In this document: in pieces, positions 52,522 to 61,130 of the stretch
How positions within the stretch are numbered: position 1 is the stretch's first letter
Layout of the letters: each line of letters begins with the position of its first letter
From: JAJDFU01 sp964641965
GTDB lineage: Bacteria > Bacteroidota > Bacteroidia > Chitinophagales > Saprospiraceae
Assembly: GCA_964641965.1 (NCBI GenBank)
Contig: CAZXLD010000020.1
Span: forward strand, 14,962 to 78,961
Direction of reading: 5' to 3'
Length of the DNA stretch: 64,000 nt
The notes under the pieces: model-generated
What the model saw: only the letters and a program-made list of their open reading frames with translations
Told to the model about the DNA's origin: nothing
Database searches by the model: none
Made by a program: the position numbers and the translations under genes

Positions 52522-55518
52522 ATGAAAAAAATTCTTCCTATTCTCATCCTATGCCTAGTGATGATTGGGGGGTTGATCGCACAGGAGACTTTCCCGGTCA
52601 ATGATGTGCAAGACAACCGTTCCAACGCCTACGCATTTACCAACGCAACTATTTACACCTCCTACAATGCCAAAATAGAGGGAGCTACCCTGGTGATCCG
52701 GGAAGGAAAAGTCATTGCGGTTGGCACCAATGTTACCGTACCGAAAGGTTATACCAACATTGACCTGGAAGGAAAATACATCTATCCCTCTTTCATTGAT
52801 ATGTATACCACCTATGGTATTCCTGAGCCCAAGCGGGGGCCTTCCAGCCGTTCGACCCAAATTCAATCCAATACCAAAGGTGCCTACAACGGGAACGAAG
52901 CAATCAAGGCTGAATTTAACGCCGCTGAGGCATTTACCCATGATGCAAAAGCATCTACTGTATGGCGAAAAATGGGTTTTGGCAGCGTACTCAGTTTCCG
53001 GGCAGACGGGTTGGCCAGAGGAACCTCCACCCTGGTTACCCTGGGAGATGGCACTGAAAATGAGTTGATCCTTGTCCCAAAAATAGCAGCCCATTATTCT
53101 TTCAGTAAAGGCACCTCCCGCCAAAACTATCCTTCATCCTCCATGGGCTATATTTCCTTACTGCGACAGACCTATCTGGATGCCGATTGGTACAACAGCC
53201 TGGATCCCAAGCCATTTACAGACCTTACCCTGGATGCCTGGATCGCCACCCAAAAACTTCCTCAGGTATTTGAAGCCAACAACTGGCTCAACCTACTTCG
53301 ATCGGATAAAATAGGCGATGAATTCGGCGTACAATACATCATCAAGGGAGGTGTAGACGCTTACCAGCGGATCGAAGCAGTAAAAGCTACAGGTGCCTCC
53401 CTGATCATCCCGGTAAATTTTCCCGATGCCTATGATGTAGATGATCCGGTAGATGCTTACAAAGTTTCGCTTCGCAATATGAAGCATTGGGAACTGGCCC
53501 CTACCAATCTGGCGCATCTGGAAAAGAACGGGATTCCATTTGCACTGACAGCTCATGGGTTGAAAAAGAAAACGGATTTCTGGAAGAATGTCCGCCAGGC
53601 AATCCAGCATGGTCTTTCTGAAGAAACTGCCCTGAAAGCCTTGACGCAAACCCCGGCAGAACTGTTGAATGCCCAAAATCGGGTTGGTAGCCTCAAAGAA
53701 GGCATGGTAGCTAATTTTATTATCACTTCCGGCAATGTATTCGAAAAAGATAGTAAGATTTACGAAAACTGGATACAGGGCAAACGGTATGCGATAACCG
53801 ATATGGCAGCACCCGATTTAGCGGGCAACTATGTGCTAGTGGTGAAAGATGCCAGTTATGAATTGGAAATCACCGGTGACCCCGGCAGGCATAACGGCAA
53901 GATCCACCTGGAGGAGGACAAGGAGTCCAAAGTGAAAATCACTGAAGAGGAAGGGCTTATCAGCTTGTCTTTCAACCCTACCCCGTCTGATAAGTCGGCT
54001 CGGCACATTGCATTAACAGGCTGGTTGGACGGAAAAAACATGGCAGGTAGCGGCCAATTGGCCGATGGAAACTGGACCGGATGGACGGCCACCTATGACA
54101 CCGAGCTGGAAGAAAAGGAGAACAAGGATAAAAAAGAGGCTGAAGATCCCACCAAAAACCTGGGAGACATCATTTATCCCTTCGTAGCCTATGGGACTAA
54201 AACGTTGCCCAAGCAAGAAAAGATCCTGATCCAGAATGCCACAGTATGGACTATGGGCGAAAACGGAATTTTAGAAAATACAGATGTGCTGCTGGATAAG
54301 GGAAAGGTTGTCCAAATCGGACCAAAGATCTCTGCCTCGGGAGCCCGGATAATTGACGGCACCGGCAAACACCTTACGCCTGGGATAATCGATGAGCATT
54401 CACACATCGCCGCCACTTCCATCAACGACCGGGCTGCCAATTCCTCCATGGTTCGGATCAGTGATGTCATTGATTCTGAAGATCAGGAAATCTACCGCGC
54501 ACTTTCCGGAGGTGTTACGGCTATCCAGATCTTACACGGCTCTGCCAACCCCATTGGTGGCCAATCGGCCTTGATCAAATTGCGCTGGGGCAAGACCCCC
54601 GAGGAACTCAAAATTGAGGATTCCGACGGCTATATCAAGTTTGCCCTCGGAGAAAATGTAAAACAATCCCGCAGTTCCAGTTCAACCCGATACCCGCAAA
54701 CCCGTATGGGAGTAGAGCAGGTATTTGTTGATGGGTTCCAAAGTGCTGTTGATTATGAAAAGAAATGGCAAGCCTTTGAAGCTGGGGAGCTTACGCAAAA
54801 GCCTCGAAAGGATTTGGCTATGGAGGCCATGCTGGAGATCATCCGGGGTGAACGCTTTATCTCTTGCCACTCTTATGTGCAATCGGAAATTATTATGCTG
54901 ATGAAGGTAGCTGAACGCTTTGGTTTCAAAGTAAACACCTTCACCCACATTCTGGAAGGCTATAAAGTAGCCGATAGAATGGCGGCTCACGGAGCCGGCG
55001 GTTCCACCTTTTCCGATTGGTGGGCCTACAAATGGGAAGTGCGCTATGCCATCCCATACAATTCAGCCATCATGGCCAGAGAAGGCGTGGTGACCGCTGT
55101 TAATTCGGACAATGCCTCTTTGATGCGACGACTGAATCAGGAAGCAGCTAAAGCAGTTAAATACGGGGACCTGGAAGAATTCGAAGCCCTCAAACTGGCG
55201 ACCCTAAATCCAGCTAAATTACTGCATCTCGACGACCGCATGGGCAGCATTAAGGCAGGTATGGATGCAGATGTGGTATTGTGGTCCGATCATCCCCTTT
55301 CCATTTATGCACAAGCGGAGAAAACCATCGTCGATGGCACCGTTTATTTCGATCTGGACAAAGACCAGCAGATGAAGGCTGAAATCCAGGAAGAACGGGC
55401 TCGACTGGTTCAGAAAATGCGCGATGCCAAAGCAAATGGCGGGGCAACTCGTCCGGCATCTTCCACCTTTCGGCACCATTGGGATTGTGAAGATCTACAT
55501 GTGTATAAAGGGAATTGA
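52522..55518 (+). CDS. tandem-module amidohydrolase superfamily protein (first module lacks metal histidines)
   Basis: The 998-residue protein has a signal peptide (ILILCLVMIGGLIAQ) and two amidohydrolase modules in tandem, both related to imidazolonepropionase-like enzymes. In module 1 (about 30-440) the strand that should carry HxH reads YPSFIDMYTTYG, so the first metal-binding histidines are gone, while AHG-like ALTAHG and NRVGSLKEGMVANF remain. In module 2 (about 560-960) TPGIIDEHSHIAA keeps HxH, and SCHSYVQSE, FTHILEG, AAHGAGGS and NSDNAS supply further ligands. The linker is rich in Glu and Lys. The C-terminal module should be the active one; the N-terminal one may bind ligand or shape a dimer. 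The substrate is unknown. Confidence 0.85.
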   Translation: MKKILPILILCLVMIGGLIAQETFPVNDVQDNRSNAYAFTNATIYTSYNAKIEGATLVIREGKVIAVGTNVTVPKGYTNIDLEGKYIYPSFIDMYTTYGIPEPKRGPSSRSTQIQSNTKGAYNGNEAIKAEFNAAEAFTHDAKASTVWRKMGFGSVLSFRADGLARGTSTLVTLGDGTENELILVPKIAAHYSFSKGTSRQNYPSSSMGYISLLRQTYLDADWYNSLDPKPFTDLTLDAWIATQKLPQVFEANNWLNLLRSDKIGDEFGVQYIIKGGVDAYQRIEAVKATGASLIIPVNFPDAYDVDDPVDAYKVSLRNMKHWELAPTNLAHLEKNGIPFALTAHGLKKKTDFWKNVRQAIQHGLSEETALKALTQTPAELLNAQNRVGSLKEGMVANFIITSGNVFEKDSKIYENWIQGKRYAITDMAAPDLAGNYVLVVKDASYELEITGDPGRHNGKIHLEEDKESKVKITEEEGLISLSFNPTPSDKSARHIALTGWLDGKNMAGSGQLADGNWTGWTATYDTELEEKENKDKKEAEDPTKNLGDIIYPFVAYGTKTLPKQEKILIQNATVWTMGENGILENTDVLLDKGKVVQIGPKISASGARIIDGTGKHLTPGIIDEHSHIAATSINDRAANSSMVRISDVIDSEDQEIYRALSGGVTAIQILHGSANPIGGQSALIKLRWGKTPEELKIEDSDGYIKFALGENVKQSRSSSSTRYPQTRMGVEQVFVDGFQSAVDYEKKWQAFEAGELTQKPRKDLAMEAMLEIIRGERFISCHSYVQSEIIMLMKVAERFGFKVNTFTHILEGYKVADRMAAHGAGGSTFSDWWAYKWEVRYAIPYNSAIMAREGVVTAVNSDNASLMRRLNQEAAKAVKYGDLEEFEALKLATLNPAKLLHLDDRMGSIKAGMDADVVLWSDHPLSIYAQAEKTIVDGTVYFDLDKDQQMKAEIQEERARLVQKMRDAKANGGATRPASSTFRHHWDCEDLHVYKGN

Positions 55519-55559
55519 GGATTGGAGATTGATATTATTTAAATTCGAAAAAGAGAAAA

Positions 55560-56879
55560 ATGAAACTCAATAATAAATTGCTATTGCTATTGCTTTTGCT
55601 GGTCTCCCTAGCTGGGCAGCTAAGCGCACAAACCCGGGTTGTACCTGCTGGTCCGCAGGAAGGTCCCATTCTGTTAGAGGGAGCTACCATCCATATAGGC
55701 AATGGAGAGGTCATTGAAAACGGGGTACTCGGTTTTGCCGAAGGAAAAATCACCGTTGTGGGCGAAGCTGGTGATAACATACCCAACCAAGCCCAGTACG
55801 AGGTTATCAATGTTGCCGGAAAGCATATCTATCCTGGTTTAATCGCCATTGCCTGCGATCTTGGCCTGGCAGAGGTAAGTGCGGTCCGAGCCACACTCGA
55901 CTATGCCGAACTCGGGGATTTCAATCCCAACGTTCGATCGCTGGTAGCCTACAATACCGACTCGGAATTGATTCCTACCTTCCGCTACAACGGTATCCTG
56001 TTGGCTCAGACCACGCCCAGGTCGGGTGTAATCCACGGTACCTCCTCCGTTGTACAGCTGGATGCCTGGAACTGGGAAGACGCCGCCTACGTAATCGACG
56101 ATGCCGTCCATATGTCCTGGCCGGCCAAGGAATACGGTCCTCGCTGGTGGCTAGGGGAAACCGAAAACCGGAAGAATGAGAATTATGGAAAGATCGTTCA
56201 AATGATCGAATCCACTATGGCAGATGCCCAAGCTTACAGTCAAATCGAAAGCCCGGAGGAGATGAATTTGAAACTGGAAGCACTCAAGGGATTGTTTGAC
56301 GGAAGCAAAGGCCTGTTTATTCATACCGATGACGCCAAAGCAATGTTAGTAGCGATCCAAACGGCACGCCAGGCAGGTGTTCAACGAATCGTAATTGTGG
56401 GTGGATATGAGGCGCTACTCGTAAAAGATTATTTAAAAAGTGAGCAGATCCCGGTTGTGCTGGATAACGTACACCGCTTACCGCGCCGTGACCACGAAGA
56501 CACCGTCTTTCCCTACAAAATGGCAAAAGAATTTCACGATGCCGGGATTGAAATTGCCTTGAGCGGCGGGAATGGTTATGCCGTACGCAATATGCCTTTT
56601 TATGCAGGTACCGCCGTAGCTTATGGATTACCTTATGAGGAGGCCATTAAAGCCATGACCCTCAGCGCGGCCAAAGTGCTGGGGATCGATGACCGGGTGG
56701 GCTCCCTGGAATCCGGTAAAGATGCCATGCTCATTGTGGCAGGTGGCGATTTACTCGACATGCGTTCCAGTAAAGTAGAACACGCTTTTATTCAGGGACG
56801 AAGGATCCAATTGGAGGCTCGCCAGCAGTGGTTGTACAAAAAGTATTCGGAGAAATACGGACATACCATTGACGATTGA
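55560..56879 (+). CDS. amidohydrolase-like protein without the metal-binding HxH
   Basis: This 439-residue protein has a signal peptide (LLLLLLLLVSLAGQLSAQ) and the amidohydrolase layout: ILLEGATIHIGNGEVIENGV, a strand HIYPGLIAIACDLGLAEVSA where HxH should be, and DDRVGSLESGKDAMLIVAGG at the C terminus. Because the HxH has become IAIACD, the canonical binuclear metal site cannot form. It lies 41 nt downstream of the tandem amidohydrolase gene, is similar to its N-terminal module, and is probably co-transcribed. It may partner the active module or be a non-catalytic sensor. Confidence 0.82.
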   Translation: MKLNNKLLLLLLLLVSLAGQLSAQTRVVPAGPQEGPILLEGATIHIGNGEVIENGVLGFAEGKITVVGEAGDNIPNQAQYEVINVAGKHIYPGLIAIACDLGLAEVSAVRATLDYAELGDFNPNVRSLVAYNTDSELIPTFRYNGILLAQTTPRSGVIHGTSSVVQLDAWNWEDAAYVIDDAVHMSWPAKEYGPRWWLGETENRKNENYGKIVQMIESTMADAQAYSQIESPEEMNLKLEALKGLFDGSKGLFIHTDDAKAMLVAIQTARQAGVQRIVIVGGYEALLVKDYLKSEQIPVVLDNVHRLPRRDHEDTVFPYKMAKEFHDAGIEIALSGGNGYAVRNMPFYAGTAVAYGLPYEEAIKAMTLSAAKVLGIDDRVGSLESGKDAMLIVAGGDLLDMRSSKVEHAFIQGRRIQLEARQQWLYKKYSEKYGHTIDD

Positions 56880-56937
56880 TCCGCATGGATGAGAAGATAT
56901 CGACATAACCTAAATCGAAACCCAATAAAGCATTTAC

Positions 56938-57141
56938 ATGAAAGAGTACAAGCTCGAATCCCTGATTTATTATAGCAAGCTCACTTTGGATAAGGAGCAT
57001 ATTGTCAAATCTTCCGGCAAGGATATCCAGGAAAAGCTGGACGCTCATGCAGCGGAAGGATGGCGCCTGGTCTCCACCGATGCAACCGACTTTGGAGCAG
57101 CGGTCTATATTTATCTGTACTTCGAGCGAGACAAAAAGTAG
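56938..57141 (+). CDS. DUF4177 domain protein
   Basis: The 67-residue protein fits DUF4177: EYKLESLIY at the start, a helix ending KLDAHAAEGWRLVSTDAT (the 'N..gaeGWElv' mark) and a final strand YIYLYFERDKK. The role is unknown. It is 58 nt downstream of the amidohydrolase gene and may be in the same transcript. Confidence 0.75.
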   Translation: MKEYKLESLIYYSKLTLDKEHIVKSSGKDIQEKLDAHAAEGWRLVSTDATDFGAAVYIYLYFERDKK

Positions 57142-57425
57142 GGAAGGTAGAAAGTAGAATGGTATGTCCATTTACATTTGAATTCCACATTTTACCTTTA
57201 CCTTTCTTTTGGGACTGACTCTGGTATGGGGGCAGGCAATACAGCGAGCCAATTCGTCCAGTTTGCTTTCCGTAAGGATTGTCCGAATGATTGACAAGTC
57301 GGGAATAGAAGGTACGGGTCTGTATGAGCGATATATACTTCTGGGGTGGTGAATGAACGGTTGCTGGTGAAGATTATAAAGAGCAATCGAAAATTCAAGG
57401 ATACTCATCTTACAAAGAATACAAT

Positions 57426-57818
57426 ATGGATAATACAGATTTAATAAAAAAGGCGAAAAAAAAGGTAAAGGATAAAAAACAATTTTATGCTCACTTCAAT
57501 GCATTTTACATTGTAACATTTTCTTTGTTTTTAATCAATTATTTTACCACTCCAGGAACATGGTGGTTTATTTTTCCTATAATTGGTTGGGCGATAGCGG
57601 TACTTGGACATTATCTAAATGTATTTGGATTACCAAGTTTTAGAGATAAGATTTGGGAGGAAAAACAATTTGAAATTGAATTAGACAATTTAAAAAGATC
57701 ACAAAGTATAGACATTCAGAATGATGAAGATGAAATATTAGATATTTCAAATGACGATCTTGGCGTAAGAGAATTAAGGGAAAAAGAGAGAAATTTTAAT
57801 TCGGACGATTTTGTCTGA
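57426..57818 (+). CDS. 2TM domain protein, AT-rich
   Basis: The 130-residue protein shows a basic N-terminal helix (LIKKAKKKVKDKKQFYAH), then two membrane segments (FYIVTFSLFLINYF and WFIFPIIGWAIAVLGHYLNVF). This matches the 2TM domain (PF13239-like) of Bacteroidota. The rest is an acidic tail (IQNDEDEILDISNDDLG). The gene is clearly more AT-rich than its neighbours (long runs of A and AAT codons), which suggests transfer or relaxed selection. It has its own short upstream region and a downstream gap before the TetR gene. Function unknown. Confidence 0.75.
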   Translation: MDNTDLIKKAKKKVKDKKQFYAHFNAFYIVTFSLFLINYFTTPGTWWFIFPIIGWAIAVLGHYLNVFGLPSFRDKIWEEKQFEIELDNLKRSQSIDIQNDEDEILDISNDDLGVRELREKERNFNSDDFV

Positions 57819-58000
57819 GAAAAAAGAAAACTGTATCCAATCGAGCGTAAAACTCTCCTAGTCAACAAAAGGTGACTACCCCATTCGTACTAGGTGCTTG
57901 TTGGCTGCTCGGAAAAAAATCCACTCTTGTAATCATTTTTAATTAAAATTGGCCTGCGCTTTAAAAATAACAATTCTTTAAATGGTATAATGTCCTTGAT

Positions 58001-58019
58001 CCCGACACTTGTCGTCGGG
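58001..58019. repeat. short inverted repeat in the 2TM / TetR convergent gap
   Basis: CCCGAC (58001-58006) and GTCGGG (58014-58019) form a 6-bp stem with a 7-nt loop. The gap at 57819-58087 is otherwise empty. No T tract follows. Confidence 0.4.
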
Positions 58020-58087
58020 GCTGACCAAGTTTGGCTGTTTTTCTCCATTTTTAGATAGGTCATTTTAAACTTGCGTCTGTATAAAGC

Positions 58088-58729
58088 TCAAATTCCCTGC
58101 TTGCCATATTGGTTCTTCAAATATTCATTGATCTGCTCGTACTCTTCTCGTCCCTTCTCGGTCAGATAGGGTAAAATCATGTACCAGGTCATATCCACCA
58201 AATCCATTGGCTTGTCGAATAGAATGCCTGGGGTAAAGATTTTACTTTGCAATTTCCAAAAGGCCCCTACCATCCATACGTTATGGGTCAAAAAATCATA
58301 ATTAATGCCCTCACTTTCGGGGATCATTCTACCGGTTTCAATGTAATATTCGAAAAGTGACCTTCCTCGCTTCAAGCGCATCAAATTGGTTTCTTCATAT
58401 AGTTTACCCACCTCGGGATAGTGGTGGAGGATAAAGAACAGGTCATGGAAGAAGAAACTGTGCTTTCCCATGAAATCCCGAAAATTGCCCATGATCTTCC
58501 TGAAATCATCCAGGGTCAGGTAGCCATCCAGTTTCATGATGCCTTGTGATTCGGTATCCATTTTCTCATAAACGGATTTCACCAAGATGGCTTTGGTCTT
58601 AAAGTGGTAAGTCAGGTTGCCCGAACTAATCTCCAATGCAGCAGCTATCTGATTGGGTGATGTTGAGGATATCCCCCTTTCATTGAACAACTCCACGGCC
58701 TTATTAAGAATCTTCTCTTTCAACTTCAT
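58088..58729 (-). CDS. TetR family transcriptional regulator
   Basis: I choose ATG 58729 (MKLKEKILNKAVELFNERG); the frame opens five codons upstream. The 213-residue protein has the TetR N-terminal helix-turn-helix: ILNKAVELFNERGISSTSPN, then QIAAALEISSGNLTYHFKTK and AILVKSVY. The C-terminal part is helical and should hold a ligand pocket and dimer interface. It is divergent from the five-gene operon at 58945. A 20-bp palindrome lies in the shared promoter region, and a half-site overlaps the gene's own upstream region, so autorepression and repression of the operon are likely. Confidence 0.88.
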   Translation of the reverse strand: MKLKEKILNKAVELFNERGISSTSPNQIAAALEISSGNLTYHFKTKAILVKSVYEKMDTESQGIMKLDGYLTLDDFRKIMGNFRDFMGKHSFFFHDLFFILHHYPEVGKLYEETNLMRLKRGRSLFEYYIETGRMIPESEGINYDFLTHNVWMVGAFWKLQSKIFTPGILFDKPMDLVDMTWYMILPYLTEKGREEYEQINEYLKNQYGKQGI

Positions 58730-58736
58730 AGCAACA

Positions 58737-58744
58737 ATTAGCAC
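58737..58744. promoter_or_regulatory. isolated ATTAGCAC half-site near the TetR start
   Basis: This 8-mer is identical to the left half of the palindrome at 58768-58787. It sits 8 nt from the TetR ATG and may give extra autorepression. Confidence 0.4.
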
Positions 58745-58760
58745 TAAAAACCAAAAATTA

Positions 58761-58791
58761 TTTGCAAATTAGCACAAAAGTACTAATATTG
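58761..58791 (+). promoter_or_regulatory. predicted promoter of the operon at 58945, with overlapping operator
   Basis: TTTG (58761-58764) and TAATATTG (58784-58791) are separated by 19 nt, matching the Bacteroidota -33 TTTG / -7 TAnnTTTG spacing with one mismatch. It reads toward the operon. The operator at 58768-58787 lies between and over these elements. Confidence 0.55.
58768..58787. promoter_or_regulatory. 20-bp palindromic operator, candidate TetR binding site
   Basis: ATTAGCAC-AAAA-GTACTAAT has seven of eight matched pairs in its arms, which is the form expected for a TetR-family dimer. It is in the region between the divergent TetR gene and the operon. The half-site ATTAGCAC is repeated at 58737-58744. 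Confidence 0.6.
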
Positions 58792-58944
58792 TTACTGAAT
58801 AAGCTAGTGTACGTAAGTTTTTCAAGAGAGTGCAATAGAGCAGAGGTCAAATCAAGGTTTTGTCATCAGTACCCTTTCAAATGCGCATGGATTCGGGTAA
58901 ACCAGGATCCATTCGACTAATTGAGAACAAAACAAAACAGCGAG

Positions 58945-59838
58945 ATGAAATCTACATTTCAATTACCTTTCCTTCAATCGACGATTGCCTTGATTTTACT
59001 GGTCGGAATCGGTTTCGGTTGTTCAAACCTGAGTAACCGTCGTACAATCTCATTGTCAGATACTATTCCTGAAATAGATAAGACAAGAGAAGCGAAAATA
59101 CTAACGGTTTTTTTTGGCTTGGACAATGCATTGCCCCCAAGGTCAAGGATCTTATATTGGAAGGCGCCAGGGAAGGACGGCATGCCACTTGTTTTTTCGC
59201 TGGAAGTTGACCCCACCACGCTCGACGCTTCCGACTTTGAAGTTATTTCCAAAGACGGCACAGCATTTGAGGTTGAAGCGGCTACTTTACTCCCCGCCAA
59301 TGAAGAGTTTGAGCTTAGAACCGTACTGCTCATTGGAGATTATGGCAATCATCCGGACAACCCACCTGTCTCGGTCAAGATAGCGGGTGATCTAATGAGT
59401 CGAACCGGGAAAAATTTCAAGGGAGAAGTTGCCAATGTAATTCCTCTGGAAGAGGGGCCTGTTTTGAGCTATGCTGAATATTTTACGATCGATAAAGACT
59501 ATCCGTATGTGGAGGAGGGATTGGGTTGCGATTGCCCCAAAGAAGAAACCCAATTGGTGGTCAAAGCCGTTTGGTCAGGCGGTGTAAGAGCGGTCAATGA
59601 AGGAGAACTTGGAGACAATGAAATCAATGATTTTCAAATCACTATGTTCAACGGTTCAGATACATTTACCGTAAATCCCTTCCAGCTGGCAGATCTGGGC
59701 GATAACGACAACAATACGGACCTGTGTCTAAAAGAATCAGGCATTCCCATCTTTGTACAAGTCAATGAAAATGTGGCGATCGACCCAAGAGGAGATAAAA
59801 ATCCAAAGACAGGAATAGAGGTTATCAGCAGATGGTAA
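58945..59838 (+). CDS. lipoprotein of unknown function, first gene of a TetR-controlled operon
   Basis: ATG 58945 gives a signal with lipobox (ALILLVGIGFGC); an in-frame TTG lies eight codons upstream. The 297-residue protein is beta-rich. It has VFFGLDNALPPRS, PLVFSLEVDPTTLDASDFEV and, near residue 195, a short Cys-rich patch (GLGCDCPKEE) that could bind metal. The later part (NDFQITMFNGSDTFTVNPFQ, then LADLGDNDNNTDLCLKESG) is rich in Asp and Asn. I do not recognise a family. It heads an operon with four downstream genes at short gaps (40, 10, 38 and 36 nt). Confidence 0.7.
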   Translation: MKSTFQLPFLQSTIALILLVGIGFGCSNLSNRRTISLSDTIPEIDKTREAKILTVFFGLDNALPPRSRILYWKAPGKDGMPLVFSLEVDPTTLDASDFEVISKDGTAFEVEAATLLPANEEFELRTVLLIGDYGNHPDNPPVSVKIAGDLMSRTGKNFKGEVANVIPLEEGPVLSYAEYFTIDKDYPYVEEGLGCDCPKEETQLVVKAVWSGGVRAVNEGELGDNEINDFQITMFNGSDTFTVNPFQLADLGDNDNNTDLCLKESGIPIFVQVNENVAIDPRGDKNPKTGIEVISRW

Positions 59839-59878
59839 AAACAACAGAAACTCTTCTCGTTTAAATCAACTGACAACC

Positions 59879-61120
59879 ATGAAAACATTCATTCTCATAA
59901 CTGCCATCATTGAATTATTGGCCGGAACCATCTTATTTTTTGTGCCTCAGTTAATTCCCGACCTGGCTCAGGGGCCCGGGAGTCATATGGCTTTGATTCG
60001 GATGTTCGGAGCAGGTGCCTTGGGATTAGGCCTTTTTGCCCTTCAGGTATGGCGGAATTTTGAAAACGAAACCGCCGTCAAGATCTTTCTTTCCTCCTTT
60101 TTGGTATTTCATATCGGTGCATTTATTGGGATCACGGCGAGTTTTTTGGCTGGTGTTTTTTCCAATCCTGGAGCGGCAATATTGCATTTGATATTGGCCA
60201 TTTTTACGGGGTATTATTTATTCAGGAATAATTTGGCGAATGTCCCAATGGCCAGGAAAGTTTTAATGGGAGCCGGTATTGCCTTTGGAACTATTGGAGT
60301 GCTCATAGCTTTGTTACCCAATATTTTGCATCAAGCAGGATTACATCCGGATTATGCGGCATCCAAGGAGTATAACTTACCTGGTAAAAGAGCACTTATT
60401 ATAACCACAAGTCATAGTGTATTACATGGGCCAGGGGAAACAACTGGTAATCCTACAGGCGTTTTTGGCTCCGAAATGACGATTCCGTACTATGAATTTT
60501 TGGATGCAGGCATGGAGGTGGATGTAGCGAGTATTAAGGGTGGAGAGATTCCCATAGACCCACAGTCCTTTTATTATGGCATTATATCCAAAGAAGATAA
60601 GCGCTTTCTAAAAGACCAGGACTTCCAGGCAAAAGTAAATAGCTCATTGAAAATCGATGATGTGGATTTCACGCAATACGATGCCATTTGGATGGCAGGT
60701 GGTTGGGGAGCAGCCTATGACCTGGGACAATCCGAAGTATTGGGTGAAAAACTGAGTGAGGCCTATTATGCGGAAAAGCCAATCATGGGAAGTGTTTGCC
60801 ACGGTGCATTAGGCTTTATCCAGGCCAAAGATACGCTAGGCAATTATTTAATTACAGGAAGGAGTATGACGGGAGTCACCGATAAACAAATCCAGGAATT
60901 TGGAATCGCTTTAACCCCTCTTCACCCTGAAACAGAGCTTCGAAAATTGGGTGTAAACTTTGAAAGCAGCACAGGCAATTTTGATTTTCTGCAAACCAAG
61001 ACGGTGATTGATGAAGAAGGAAGGTTTGTCACCGGGCAAAATCAAAATTCGGGTCATGAGACGGCACAGAAGATCATGGGAATTTTGTTGAAAGATGCAG
61101 CGAAACCCGTATTGGATTAA
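59879..61120 (+). CDS. membrane domain fused to a DJ-1/PfpI family domain
   Basis: The 413-residue protein has two parts. Residues 1-165 contain about five membrane helices (IIELLAGTILFFVPQLI, FLVFHIGAFIGITASFLAG, IGVLIALLPNILHQ). From about 170 it is a DJ-1/PfpI-like domain: KRALIITTSHS, EMTIPYYEFLDAGMEVDVAS and AIWMAGGWGAAYDL, then the nucleophile elbow GSVCHGALGF with the active-site Cys before His. This resembles class I glutamine-amidotransferase-like Hsp31 glyoxalase/deglycase proteins. The membrane-anchored form is unusual; most relatives are soluble. A role in detoxifying reactive carbonyls is inferred. Confidence 0.78.
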   Translation: MKTFILITAIIELLAGTILFFVPQLIPDLAQGPGSHMALIRMFGAGALGLGLFALQVWRNFENETAVKIFLSSFLVFHIGAFIGITASFLAGVFSNPGAAILHLILAIFTGYYLFRNNLANVPMARKVLMGAGIAFGTIGVLIALLPNILHQAGLHPDYAASKEYNLPGKRALIITTSHSVLHGPGETTGNPTGVFGSEMTIPYYEFLDAGMEVDVASIKGGEIPIDPQSFYYGIISKEDKRFLKDQDFQAKVNSSLKIDDVDFTQYDAIWMAGGWGAAYDLGQSEVLGEKLSEAYYAEKPIMGSVCHGALGFIQAKDTLGNYLITGRSMTGVTDKQIQEFGIALTPLHPETELRKLGVNFESSTGNFDFLQTKTVIDEEGRFVTGQNQNSGHETAQKIMGILLKDAAKPVLD

Positions 61121-61130
61121 ATAATACAAA

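Noticed and set aside
57172..57408. Minus-strand frame opposite the gap before the 2TM gene
   Set aside because: Unlikely composition and no motif; probably a chance opening.
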